Assembly (NCBI GenBank): GCA_026419785.1
Contig: JAODTK010005529.1
Location: 124,001 to 188,000 of the forward strand
DNA from: Sclerodactyla briareus
Taxonomy: Eukaryota > Echinodermata > Holothuroidea > Dendrochirotida > Sclerodactylidae
Direction: 5' to 3'
DNA: 64,000 nt
Shown: positions 36,536 through 47,522 of the stretch, one piece after another
How the letters are laid out: each line of letters opens with the position of its first letter
Position numbering within the stretch: position 1 is the first letter of the stretch
Position numbers and translations under genes: made by a program
Notes under the pieces: generated by a model
Database searches by the model: none
Seen by the model: only the letters and a program-made list of their open reading frames with translations
Told to the model about the DNA's origin: nothing

Positions 36536-37215
36536 TTATCCCGCGACACGGGAAGTGTCGGAGAGATTATGGTTTTGGGTTGTTGTTTAGCCGCCGCCGC
36601 CACGCCGCCGCCGCGGCGTCACGGGCTCCGCGCCGCCGGAAACTTTAGGCGTTGCGCACAATAACTCTTTAACAGTTTATCCGGTTGATCTGAAAATTGG
36701 TACTCTGTCCGCCTGGAAGATCTCGGATGAGTTCGAAAAGTAGGCATCACGCTATGCTGGGGGCCCGCGTAATTGCAGAATTGTGCACATTTTCAAGTTA
36801 GTCGGATTTGCACGAACCTTTGTGGGTGAGGGACTATAGTTGATCCTGAAAATGTGGAGGTTCATTTCAAGGTATCGAAGGTTTCGAATTGGCGGGATTT
36901 GTGCGATTTTTCAAACTTTGCCAGATTTGAACGAAACTTGTGGTTAGGGACTAGAGCTGATCCCGAAAAATGTGACAGGTCCATTTCAAGGTCATCGGAG
37001 GTAAATTTTGCGAACAAATTGATGCGATATTCCAAACTGTGTCATATTTGAACGAATCTTGAGTGGATGGGATCTACATTTGTTCCTCACAAAGTGAGAA
37101 GTCATTTCAAAGCCCCATGGGTCAAATTTGCAAATTCATGTGGCCTATAAATTCCATGGATTACAACGAAGTTTGGTGGATGAAGTTCATCTTGTTCTGA
37201 CCAACATGGGGTTCT
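36536..37215 (-). repeat. GGCGG-cored dispersed element, copy D
   Basis: Opposite orientation to copy E at 38,040-38,580. The outer end has a hairpin (36,541-36,565; GACAC and GTGTC arms) and a GCC-rich block (36,590-36,640). Four tandem units of about 118 bp follow. The phrase CGAA(A)CTT(G) recurs at 36,813, 36,932, 37,053 and 37,167. The short plus open frames here are not genes. Confidence 0.7.
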
Positions 37216-37499
37216 TTCAGGGGGAGATACTTATTCCGATGATGCCTCAAAAACGGGGGAGAGCACAAGGTGAGAGGTTTATCCGCCACAACAGTCAGTT
37301 TAAATAATGCAGCAGCAAAGCACGGCTCAGAGAAAACCCTGCCTCTAATAAGTAAAAGAGGTTACATCAGTTCCAAGTATTTGATATTAATTATCTATAC
37401 TGTTCCAGTATGACGGAGTGGAAGAGTTTCTGTTCCGTGTAGGCTATTACATTTGGAAAATGAATTGTGCAATGGAAATTCCTTACTAACATGCGGGTA

Positions 37500-37640
37500 A
37501 ACACCGGTTATGTGAATGTGTGACCGACATACATGATCCCATGGAATTCATCTGCTTATTGCGGGGACCATGTCACATTCCGTATGACTTGATCCACGCA
37601 GATGGGGCCAGGTTATCGTGGCATCAGCTCAAATTTGTCG
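37500..37640 (+). repeat. ~150-bp monomer ('TTATCGTG' family)
   Basis: 'GATCCACGCAGATGGGGCCA' followed by 'GGTTATCGTGGCATCAGC' matches the unit at 23.7 kb. It lies between the two inverted GGCGG elements. Confidence 0.55.
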
Positions 37641-38039
37641 AAAAATCCATATTCCTCAATTCTCATTTTTCACCCAAAAACTTATACCCTGGACGACACA
37701 AAAAATAATATGGGTGTGATCAGATTGAACAGAATTTCACCTCTGCTGAATCAAATGTATTCTGATTTGACCCCGTCTCAGGATTCAAGTATATATCCGT
37801 TAGGTGAATCCATATACTAAATATGGACATTATCCATCCAGAATGATCAACGTTGCGTAATAACAAGGCCAAATGGCCGGAATATCCACATCTATCCCTC
37901 ATTGCTTAAACAAGAAATGACTCCCGAACTACACATAATAACAACTATTAACTAGACATTGCAGGCGGGTACCCGCGACGTGTATATCCAGCAGAAATGC
38001 TTGTGGGACCTGTTTAGAGGAAAGCACATTAAATTATAT

Positions 38040-38580
38040 CCATTTGACCTCCGGTGACATTAAAATGCTTACCTGTTCTGCAGGACCAACTGTAGTCCCC
38101 TTCTCCAAGTTCGTTGAATACGGCAAAGTTGGAAAATCGCATGAATTGCGCAAATTCGACCTCCAGTGATCTTGAAATGACCCTCATGTGTTAAGGACTA
38201 ACAACAGTCCACATCCACCAAGTTCCGTTCAAATCCGACGACGTTAGAAAAAATCGCGACCAAACACAAATGTGAACTCAAACGGTTGTCCCACCCAAAG
38301 AGTATCGTGCAAATCGACTAACTCAGACCTATGTTAGTAGTGAAACTTGAAAAATAGAGGCAGCAGACATTAAGTAAGGGCCACTTTCGAACTCATCCGA
38401 GATTTCACTAGGACGGACATCGTGTACCAAGTTTCGTACCAATCGATGAAGTGTGGAAAAGTTTGGCCAACGGCTAGAGATTCCGGCGGCAGCGGCAGCG
38501 GCGGCGGCTGTGGAGGAGACAGCTACATCTCAAAACCATAATATCCCCAGACACTTCCGTGTTGCGGGGATATATTGATA
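38040..38580 (+). repeat. GGCGG-cored dispersed element, copy E
   Basis: It has two ~115-bp units ('CCAGTGATCTTGAAATGACC', 'CCACCAAGTTCCGTTCAAAT'), then 'CACTAGGACGGACATCG', a GGCGGC block (38,482-38,512) and a terminal hairpin near 38,541-38,573. The hairpin has ATATCCCC/GGGGATAT and ACAC/GTGT arms. With copy D this is an inverted pair. Confidence 0.7.
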
Positions 38581-38584
38581 TAAG

Positions 38585-38640
38585 CACGTTTCTGTATAAC
38601 GCTCAAAAGCGCAAAGCGCTTCACGAGCAGAGTAATGAAG
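38585..38640. repeat. 'AAGCGCTTCAC' segment
   Basis: 'TATAACGCTCAAAAGCGCAA' and 'AGCGCTTCACGAGCAGAG' resemble the segments near 2,560-2,610 and 41,045-41,085. Such sequence is common at the 3' ends of animal LINEs and SINEs. Confidence 0.4.
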
Positions 38641-38829
38641 AGTGAAATAGTATAGGTCTTCAAGCGATTCTTGAATGACAAAACTAGAAGCGATCCTTTT
38701 CGGAATTTACTCGTTCTTACCACATAGGTTGTCATACTGAAGCGTAACCTCTCTTTTGTAAACTTATAGCCGTTATAAGATCTTGCAATTGGCGGGTACT
38801 GCGACGATGTTCCATTTTGATCAGTTCTA

Positions 38830-40125
38830 GTGATTTAATTCTTCCTCAGGCTCATAGGATTTATCCCTCATTCCTGGCCAGATTAATATGGCAGTTACCT
38901 CTGGAGACCTCCCAATAAATCAATATATTTCTTCTAGTACGGCTTCCATATCGACGAACAGTAGTCCAGGTCGGCCCCGAAAGAGATTAGTACAAATTCA
39001 GTACCGATCTCGATCGAAGTAGTTAGTGAAGATCTGTCAATTATACCCTGCACTATACTTTGTTGGCTTCATTCGCTGCTTGGGCGCATTGTCCGTTGAA
39101 TTTCATCGAACAATCTACATTCACTCCTAGATTTTTTTCTTTCTCCGTTGATTTCATTTTTTTCCCTTTCATAGTGTAGCTGCAATTTGGTTTTCCATAA
39201 CCAGAATGATTTCCTGAACCTTATATGCATGACTTCATTTGCCATTTGTCCATATCAGCAATCTGTCCTGTCGTGCATGCTGTAGCTGTTGTTGATCTGT
39301 ACGGGTCATATCCTTTCGTGCCATCTGCATGCGATTTTGTTGGATTTCCGGAGGCACCCACAAGGTCCCTATGTTTATGTACATGGTGGCGCACACAGGT
39401 CCTAGTAGGAACCTTGTCTGTTTTTTTGTCCATCTCGACTCCGTCCCTGAAACTACTCGTTCTCAATTTTCCGACCGCTCCTCTATTAATTTTAGCCATC
39501 AATCCCTGTGCCTTGACTTAGTAATCAATCTTCGTGTGGTTACAGTATCGAAAGGCCTTCCGTAGATCCAAACGAATAACTTCCAACTGGAATACCTCTG
39601 TTTATTAATCTTTTACTTTGGTCTCTAGTTAATCAAGTTCTTAAAACATGAAGCTTCCTTCCGTAAAGCCCTGCTGGTACCAAAACAAGTTCGTCCCCTC
39701 TAACATGTTCCGACTGATCCTCAGTACGTTTTCATAATCTTCCCAGGAACTGAAGTAAGAATTACTGGTCCGGCTTACTTGGATGCAACAGACTGACAGA
39801 GTGGTCTCCCTTTTCATACGATGATGTAATGTTTTATTTTCTTTCGTTTCGGGATGTCTTCCGGTATCTCGAGTGACTCCAGGACCTCTGAAATAATAAT
39901 TGTTAATTAGAGCTACGCTAATTAAGGTACCAACTAGCGAGATGATTTGTTTCGATATCGTCTGGTCCTACTGCCTTCTCCTTCTTCGTTAATCGTAATT
40001 TATCCAGAAAACACAAGCGACTCTGTTATTATAATATCAGTATCTGGAATATTCCCCATAGAGAGAAACCTTGCAGAAGAATTGATTGAGAGCTTCTGTC
40101 ATTCCCTTCTCTGTAGTAATCATCA
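38830..40125 (-). mobile_element. CR1/jockey-like LINE, reverse transcriptase remnant
   Basis: On the minus strand, from high to low coordinates, broken frames show the usual reverse transcriptase order. 'KAVGPDDIETNHL' lies near 39,970, 'PVILTSVPGKIMKTVLR' near 39,740 and 'QQGFTEG' near 39,665. 'GRPFDTVTTRRLITKSR' (39,510-39,570) matches the LD..KAFDTV..LL block. 'HADGTKGY' (39,305-39,345) stands where FADDTK should be, so the catalytic Asp pair is damaged. Then come 'IADMDKWQMKS', 'KNLGVNVDCSMKF' (39,100-39,150) and 'PGMRDKSYE' (38,850-38,890). No single frame spans it. It is a dead copy. Confidence 0.8.
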
Positions 40126-40129
40126 CTCC

Positions 40130-40640
40130 TACACGGTGTTCCATCAGAACAGGTGTTCCCCAAGGATCAATTTTTGGTCCTCTTTTGTTTCTAATTCACA
40201 TCAACAATTTGCCGCTTGTTAGTCCCAGTTTAAAATTCACCCTTTACGCAGATGATACGCGCATTTTCTATATATGAAAACCAACAGCATTCTTTCATCG
40301 ACGGTTTTAATAGAGAGTATACTCAGAGTAGATCTTGCTACCAGATGGTTCAAAGCAAATAGATCGTTATTGAACGCAAATAAATCCAAGTTATTTTATT
40401 TCATTCCATGCAAATAAATATTGACAATAGGAATGGGGGTGCTGTTATTGATGATGACTTCTATTCTCTGATTATAATTAATATTCAATTTCTCGATGGA
40501 TTAGGCGGGACAATTTTGGAATTACTTATGATCAGAACTTGAATTGGTCTCACCATATTATTAGTACCTGTGACTGTGAGAAAATATCTAGAACGGCTGG
40601 AATATTAACAGACTATAAGAGGTTCTTCCGACTGTGGTAT
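40130..40640 (+). mobile_element. LINE reverse transcriptase fragment (5'-truncated)
   Basis: 'TGVPQGSIFGPLLFLIHINN' is encoded from 40,149, followed by an intact YADDT box at 40,245-40,259. Later frames give 'LATRWFKANRSLLNANKSK' (40,335-40,392), 'ITYDQNLNWSHHI' (40,520-40,560) and 'CEKISRTAGILTDYKRFF' (40,575-40,628). These are the thumb and connection blocks of a jockey/CR1-type LINE. It begins only a few bases from the 5' edge of the minus-strand LINE, so the two lie head to head. Confidence 0.8.
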
Positions 40641-40664
40641 TGATAACTATATATCAGAGAATAG

Positions 40665-40725
40665 TTAATGATCAACAAATTAAAACTCAATGACGACAAG
40701 ACAGAATTTCTGATACTTATAGATA
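40665..40725 (+). mobile_element. L2/CR1-like LINE scrap
   Basis: 'INKLKLNDDKTEFLIL' is encoded here. It is the motif just after the reverse transcriptase palm in L2/CR1 elements, and differs from the equivalent block in the fragment before it. This is therefore a separate LINE piece. Confidence 0.6.
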
Positions 40726-41199
40726 ACCTAATTGTCGTCAATGTTTGATAATGCAATGATAAAAGTTCCAACAGCTCCAAAGCCAGAAATTTCGGTGAGT
40801 TCTCGTTTTCATCATCACTTAGAGGGGTCTGTATTTTACAAGCTTCCAGTAGCTTTCTGGTAGTACTCCTGAGCCATTCTTTCTTACCTTTTTTGTGTTC
40901 TATGGTTCAAAAAATGTTCGGAATCAACCAATCAATCAATCGTTTTTCAATGGGCCAACCTACTCTGCCACTTTCTGTTTCAATCTTACATACGAGTGAA
41001 ATGACTAATGAAATAATAAAAATATAATAAGTATCTCGTTCTTACCTAGCGCTTTTCAATGTCGCAGACTGAAAGCGCTTCACAGATATTACTTCTGATC
41101 ATTAGTGACTAGTCACACCCGTACAATACAGCACGCACCTCTCGCTGGTCTCTCCGTCCACGGGGACTTCCCATTATCAAGCAGACGCTCGATACTCTC
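40726..41199. other. No gene; 'AAAGCGCTTCACAGA' segment
   Basis: Around 41,045-41,085 'CTAGCGCTTTTCAATG' and 'GAAAGCGCTTCACAGAT' recall LINE or SINE tails. The rest is unremarkable. Confidence 0.4.
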
Positions 41200-41430
41200 C
41201 ACAAGTCACCTCAACATGGTACCCACTTGACACGTGGGTGGCGTGGAACATTTCAGGAGAAATGGCTCTGTCCAACTGCACTGCGGAAAAGTCCTCGGGC
41301 TTCCACTGGGCTCCGAATTTCCCCGGGTGCCCCCCCCCCCCCAATCAATTGCTTCGCAGTCTGGAGCTCTACCGACTGAGCTAATCCGACTACGGGTCTC
41401 CTGTAATCTCCTCAGACAGCAGACATTCAA
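41200..41430 (-). repeat. tRNA-derived SINE
   Basis: On the minus strand 'GTCGGATTAGCTCAGTCGG' and 'TAGAGCTCCAGACTGCGAAG' form a good tRNA-like D-arm with an A box. 'AATTCGGAGCCC' is a damaged B box about 60 bp further on, after a G run. The 74-codon frame with 'RISSVGRAPDC' is the usual accidental translation of such SINE heads. It is not a working tRNA. Confidence 0.7.
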
Positions 41431-42479
41431 AATTCCGTTTAGCCTCTCTTGTTTTGACTTTCACTTGTCTTTAGAGCGATTCGGGACAATTTGGATCCGA
41501 CAAACTATTTCCACATATAGTCTTGCAAAAACATTGCACGTACATCTGTGCCATTGAAAAACATACCTCCATTATCTCTGTGATTTCTTCCTTCGTCGTC
41601 TTCCAGTCTGCTCTTCCACAATCTTCATGCTTGTGGGGTTTCTCTTCTATGTCCCCAGTAATAATCGTCTTCCCCGAGATACAGTTACACTCCTGAAATG
41701 TTATGTAGAAGCATTTACACAACACTGTTGTAATTGGGCATGTCTATCCGGAAGTGGTCTGTACTAAGGAATTACACAACAATTGTGTAAGGCTGTGTGG
41801 AAATTGGAAAAACACAACACAAATTGTGCAATTATATACAATATTGTTTAATTTCGCCGGATATTGTGCTGTTACACAACATTTTTAAGAGTGAATGGTC
41901 ACTATTCCTGAATCTCTCTGCCACTTCCACCTCATGTCCTCTTCTGACGAAGGTATCTGACGACGAGAGTACTGAATCAAGTATATTTTTCTCTCTCGTT
42001 AGTTCCCGAACGTGTGATACTAAAAGTTATCTTGGATATCGTTCCTATAAAATTCCTTGATTTTGGGATGTTCCCTTCCCCCCCGCATATGTGTTTGTTG
42101 ATCTATCTCTGGATATTGAAATTTCTGCCGGCTAGCTGAGTTCTTCGGCGGTTCTGTGCTACCCGTCTCGGCATTTGTTTCATATAGGCCTAACCTCCGC
42201 ATTTTCCTGTGTACTTCTAACGGACTCGGACGATATGTCGCGCACAGTCACTTCTACCACTGCCCGATTTGCGTCTGCACCGTACTGCTTCCTTGTTGAA
42301 CTGACCTATACCGTCCATTCTGGCACAGGAAATTCAGTTTTTAGTTAAATTGCTCACTACTCCCCTCCAATTCAGTTTACTCTACCTTTTCTGAAACATT
42401 GAAAGCCTGTAATAGCCATCTCGATTATCTTTGCATCTCCTAGCTTTGTTAACCACGGTCCTAGCTGTCATAAATATCC
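41431..42479. other. No recognised feature
   Basis: No gene or clear repeat is seen. Open frames of 60-87 codons on both strands match nothing I know. Confidence 0.4.
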
Positions 42480-42915
42480 TACCTCTCAGTTCCTGGAAAA
42501 ATTAGGGAACAGTTATTTGGAGATAGTGTAGTGAAGCACTTAAAAGGAAATGAACCGTTATCATATCAGCATGGCTTTGGGAGAGCGAGATCTTGGTACA
42601 AAACATGCTACCATGCTGGGGCACATTAAAAGAGAGCACATAGGCAGTAAGGACAGTTAATGTTATCTATATAGTTCTCCAGAAAGCCTCCATACTGTAC
42701 CACACAGGATATTGATTACCAACGTAGAGGCACACGATTTGATAGCTTATTACGTGCGTACTGCAATAGATAAAGGAGTGGCTGGAAAATCTGGAAAAGC
42801 AGGTAGTTGAAGATGGCACAGAGTCAAGTTGGACAAATGTTACAAGCTCAGTGCAAGGTTCAGTATCATATTCTCAGTCATGTGTGTTTCACCATGTACA
42901 TGAACGATATGACAG
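42480..42915 (+). mobile_element. CR1/jockey-like LINE, reverse transcriptase fragment
   Basis: Broken frames give 'GDSVVKHLKGNEPLSYQHGF' (42,510-42,572), then 'DGTESSWTNVTSS' (42,810-42,850) and 'FTMYMNDM' (42,887-42,912). These are the QHGF, 'sWtnVtSGVPQGS' and 'iYiNDl' blocks. They resemble the minus-strand LINE at 38.8-40.1 kb more than the plus one at 40.1 kb. Sequence after 42,915 is an unrelated GC-rich unit with a C run. Confidence 0.7.
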
Positions 42916-43221
42916 CGACGTAGCTAGAGGGGTCACTGGTCTCACCCCCCCCCCCCCCAATTTTGTCAAAAACATGAAATATTAGCAAAATCTCTTGGCC
43001 AGTCGAATTCTTTTGGAAGGTAGCTCAGGGTTAATATTTCCCCACCGAGACACAAGATGTTCAAACTAAGATAATTTTTGTGAGAAATTCCAACTGCACC
43101 ACAATCAACTCCGACTCCAAAAGGATATTAAAGAATGTTCAAATTTAGAAGACAATGTTTAAATTCCTCAGGAAATGGCCAACTAGGCATATCACAACTC
43201 GAAACACACACCCGTGTTTCA
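42916..43221. other. C run and unassigned sequence
   Basis: 'GCGACGTAGCTAGAGGGGTC', a C run near 42,945-42,958 and 'AATTTTGTCAAAAAC' resemble the other C-run units. The rest of the interval shows nothing. Confidence 0.4.
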
Positions 43222-43506
43222 TTAGTGGCGTACCCACGGGGGGGGGGGGGGGGGGGTCAGACCCCCATTGACCAAGGGACCAATCAATTTTTACCACGAG
43301 AACAGACATTTTTTTTGCAGTCAGTAGAAGTTTTGCAGCTGTATTTAACAAATATTGCAGCAGCATGTGTCTAGGGGCCCATAAATTGTACTCATTTGCC
43401 AATAGGGAGGGTCGGGTGTGAGGGCCATTTATGATGGTGCGCACTTCCCTGGGTTCCGACCCTACACCCACCCCCCCTTCAGAACAAATCTCTCGGTACG
43501 CGCCTG
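43222..43506. repeat. Repeat X, copy 2
   Basis: Collinear with 3,575-3,819. It starts 'TAGTGGCGTACCCACGGGG' with a 19-G run (43,238-43,256) and ends 'CTCTCGGTACGCGCCTGCG'. GTGGCGTACC and GGTACGCGCC make weak inverted ends, suggesting a small DNA transposon. Confidence 0.75.
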
Positions 43507-43904
43507 CGTGTTTGGGAGTGTGTCTGTGTGTGTGACACCCCTTGTCAGTACGGTGACTAATCCAAAAAAAAAAACTTGTAACAAGTCAAATTAGGCACGT
43601 GATGGTGCTCATGTGGAGATGATGAAACACTAGTGTTTTCGTTCAGTTCAAGGTTCATTCAAGTCACGACAGGGAAAGTCAGAACCTGTCAGCACGATAT
43701 CTAATAAAAGCGGTACGGTATATTTAAGTTCATATTAGTTTTTTGGCTTGCACATATGGTGGGGAAGAACTATTGTTTTTGGTGTCGGGTCAAGTTCATT
43801 GAAGGTCATAAAGGGCAGAACTCTATATCTCGGCAACGAAACATTTCAGAGCAATGCCTGAATTTCAAAAACAAAATACCGCGCACGCTGGTACTTTCCG
43901 ATGG

Positions 43905-44204
43905 CGGACTTGAAAAATTCGGGCAAATTATGACCCCCAATGTGGAATGTCTCCGTACGCTATATTTTTCCCTTCGATCCACACCAGGACCGTTCTGTAG
44001 ACTGGATCCCACGCAAGCAAGTCAGAGTAAGAAAAGGTAATAAAAAGATACCATGTGTGACATGCGATAAATCATCTTAATATGCACAATGACAACTTTT
44101 TTGTTTGTCTTTTACTCGAATCACCCATCAGATGGGTGCTATCAAGCCTGGCAATTGCCGTTTCCGGCGATTTAGAGGGTATGAAGAGCTAAAAGGTTCT
44201 TTGC
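43905..44204 (+). repeat. Repeat M, copy 2
   Basis: Matches 23,895-24,200, with shared anchors at 'TACCATGTGTGA' and 'TAAATCATCTTAATATGCAC'. It runs into the first tandem unit described next. Confidence 0.7.
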
Positions 44205-46076
44205 ATGAGTTCCGAGCAACCTGTGGTGGCGAGCGTCGATGGTAAACTGCATTCGATGATGGGTCTCCTCCCCCCCCCACTTTTCAAACACGGGATCGCG
44301 CCCATTGCGGCATAGTACTCAACATTGCAACGCGACCTGTGAGGCGGAGGGGACAGGGTCCAGCGTCTATTCGTGGAGAGGCACTTGGCTTACAGAGCAA
44401 TTCAGAGCAACTCGGCCTCCGTAGTGCGGCGCCCAGATGTCAAGGTAGATGACGGCATGTTCTTGACCGAGGAATCCGATTTGAGGGCGTCGTTGGGTTG
44501 GGTCTTTTGAGGATTTGTACAAGGCTTAGCCCCATAGCCTTTAAGTTAGATGGATACTGTTGCAACCGCTAGTGGCCGACCTCCGGTAAACTGTGAAGTG
44601 CCTACCATCGATAATTCGAGGGGCCGTTTGAAGGCTGAAAGCTCCCTGGTCTGTAGCAATACCTCCAGAGAGACCTCTGGGCTGGAGGCCCATTCTGCCC
44701 TGAGTTGTTGCAAATACCATCTAACTGCCTCCCCCTCTGTTCGGAGCACTCGTCATCCCAACTGACTGAAAAGGGGACTCCTCCGCTTCAAAGCTGGAAG
44801 GGACGGGTGATACTCCTATGTATACCTATTTCCTCTCGAATTTTCTCAGGCGATCCGTGCCGATCGATGGTTGGCGACCGTGGCGCTAAGGTTTTTGATA
44901 CCGGAAAAGTCATCCATCCAATATTTCACCACAACGGGTGTGTACAACATCGTTTAATGTCACATATTGATTTTGTTGGCCGTAATCACTTGCTGACCAT
45001 ATTCTTCACTATCCTAAGAGCTTTTTGATGTTGTTTTTGCTAATTATGATCCTTGCGTAATCCTGCAACTTTCCACATTTTTCTTTTGCCAAATTGCACA
45101 GTTTGTTTTGCAGTTAGGCCCGCCGGAAGTTCTATGATTTTCGGCGATCGGTGGAGGTATAGCCAAAATTTCCTCTGTCCGCTACGCGCCAACCTCGGTG
45201 GCGCTCCGATCGGGTGGTAAAGTGCACGTTCACAACCCCTCGACCCTCCCCCCCCCCCACTTCAAACGGATCGCCCCTGCCTGTAAAGAAGAGGAGACAA
45301 ACCGAATCCGTTGGTCTAAACTCCATACAGGACACACCTCTCACGAAGTATTGTAGACCACGGCGTCATCCTGGGGGGGACAAACGTACCCCACACTTCG
45401 ATGGTGGGGGACACAATATCAAATGTCCCCCCCCCCCCCCGTTTTTGGGCTGTCTGAGGGACATATGTCGCATGACATTTTGCCCTGGGTTTTTGTGATA
45501 TCTCCTTTAGAGATGCGCGGAATTTGAAGCATTCGGGTTAATAGCAAGATGATTGGCCAATTCAGGTCCTGAAACGCCCAATGTTTCGGCGATGCCCGAG
45601 TTTATTGGCAAGCCCCTTTCGGAGCGCTTCGCGCGCATCTGCTTGGGTGTGCAATTGGGTAATACGATTTTCTAAGCATTTTTACGAAAATTTGTGTGTC
45701 TCCAATGGCTTATTCACGTTTGTAAACTTCTGAAAAATCAGCTTCATAATTGTCGTATTTAGAAATAGGCAGAGGCCATCGCAGAGCAACTATTTACCAA
45801 GTCCCTGAATCCACGTTTTTCAACAACATTCTAGAGTAGCTGAAATTGCATAGGATTCCCCGCAATTAGCCGGCCCCAATTGACTCAGACTTACACGCTA
45901 ATTGACTTCCTTCAATGAAATGCTGAGCCCAGGAGAAGTCCACTTCCAATTCACTGTACCTTGTCGCTCAGAATTTCGCTAGGGTCGCCTTTTTTGCGCG
46001 CGTTCGTCGTGCGCGGTTGTGTTTTTCTTCCGTTTCTTCATTGCATGCCAATTATTGAGCTGAGTTTTTTTCATCC
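44205..46076 (+). repeat. 1.85-kb tandem unit, copy 1
   Basis: Starts at the module 'GCAACCTGTGGTGGCGAGCG'. It contains 'GTGAGGCGGAGG' (44,337), 'GATGGATACTGTTGCAACC' (44,550), LINE remnants (44,560-44,960), a second module (45,185-45,218), C runs (45,249 and 45,427) and 'GCCCGAGTTTATTGGCAAG' (45,595). All recur in the same order about 1,840-1,860 bp later. Confidence 0.8.
44560..44960 (+). mobile_element. RTE-like LINE remnant in tandem copy 1
   Basis: It is recognisable mainly by comparison with 46,405-46,800. The reverse transcriptase block is shortened and scrambled by indels, so the clear 'KALKQLNGGKAPG' of the second copy cannot be read here. Downstream 'GGAAAAGTCATCCATCC' is shared. 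Confidence 0.6.
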
Positions 46077-46404
46077 CGCCAACTTGTGGTGGCGCTCGAT
46101 GGAACTCATCGATATGTTTCTCCTCCCCCCCCCCCCCTCACTTTTCAAACGATCGACGCCCATGCTTCATAGTACTACTCCATTGCAAACGCGACGTGAG
46201 GCGGAGGTCCGCGTCTATTCGTTGAGAGGCACTTGGCTTCCAGCACTTCAGAGCAACTCGCCTCCGTGTGCGGCGCCCGGCTGTCAAGGTAGATGAACGG
46301 CAGGTCTTGACCGAGGAATCCGATGTGCGGGCCAGCTGGGCTGGGTATTTTGAGAGGATTTGTTACAACTTAGCCCCCATGCCTTTAAATTTAGATGGAT
46401 ACTG

Positions 46405-46800
46405 TTGCAACCCCTAGTGGCCGAACCCTCCTGTAGACTGTGACGTGTATACTATCGAGAAAACTCGAAAGGCATTGAAGCAGTTGAATGGCGGGAAAGC
46501 TCCCGGGGTCTGTATGCATACATCCAGAGACGCTCTGGGCTGGAGGCCAGCTGCCCTTGAGTTGTTGCTGACCTCTACTGCTCTGTTTGGAGACTGGTGT
46601 CCCTTCCCAAATGACTGGAAAAGGGGGACTTATATTCCAATCCTGGGAAAGGGAAGGTTGATCCTCCTCATGTATACTATTCTCTTGAAATTTTCTCAGC
46701 GATCCGTGCCGCAGCGATGTGGCGAACCGTGGCGCTATGGTTTTGATCACCCGGAAAAGTCATCCATCCAGATTTCACAGCGGTTGGGTACATCAGTTTG
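46405..46800 (+). mobile_element. RTE-like LINE reverse transcriptase remnant
   Basis: The frame from 46,445 reads 'EKTRKALKQLNGGKAPGVC', the block that opens the reverse transcriptase domain in RTE-type and related LINEs ('...al..Lk.gKAPG.dGi'). Then come 'LEARPAALE'-like sequence and 'GDWCPFPNDWKRGTYIPILG' (the 'W...P.dWk.g.ipl.K' block). After about 46,660 the frame breaks. It is a dead fragment of about 400 bp. Confidence 0.7.
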
Positions 46801-47398
46801 ATTCACATATTGTATTTTGTATGTCCGGATCACTTGCTGACATATTTCTTGTCACTAATACTGAGGCTTTTTGATGTTGTTTTGCCTTATCTGCGTATAT
46901 CATCAACTTTCAACATTTTTCTTTTGCCAAAATTACAGTTGTGTTTTCAGTTATGCCCGCATGCTATTCGGCGATCGTGGAGGTATAATGAGGCAACATT
47001 TCCTCTGTAAGCTACGCTCCAACCTCTGTGGCGTCTCCATCGGGTGGAAAATTGCAGTTTCACACCTCGCAACTCCCCCCCACTTCCGAAACGGATCGAC
47101 CCCCCTGCCTGTAATAAAGAGACAAACCGCATCCGTTTGGGTCTAAAACTCCATACAGGACACACCTCTAACGAAGTTATTGTGACCACGGGGGCGTCAA
47201 GCCTGGTGGACGTATCCCACACTTCGATGGGGTGGGGACACAATATTCAATGTCCCCCCCCCCCCCACGTTTTGGCGTATGAGGGACATAAGGGTCTCAT
47301 GACATTGCCTCTGGGGTTTTGGTATCCCATTTATGCGCGGAATTTGAAGCATTCGGTAAGAGCAAGATGATTGGCCAATTCAGGTCCTGAAACGGCCC

Positions 47399-47432
47399 AT
47401 TTTTTTTTTTTTTGTTTTTTTTTTTTGTGTGT

Positions 47433-47471
<39 letters not shown>

Positions 47472-47522
47472 GTGGGTGGGTTGGTTGTGTTTGTGGTGTG
47501 GTTTTATTTTTTTTTTTTTTTT
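47399..47522 (+). repeat. T-rich block
   Basis: About 124 bp, nearly all T with short GT and GGTGGG interruptions. It sits exactly where copy 1 of the tandem unit reads 'CGCCCAATGTTTCGGCG', so it was gained by, or mis-assembled in, copy 2. The poly-Phe and poly-Lys frames across it are artefacts. Confidence 0.9.
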
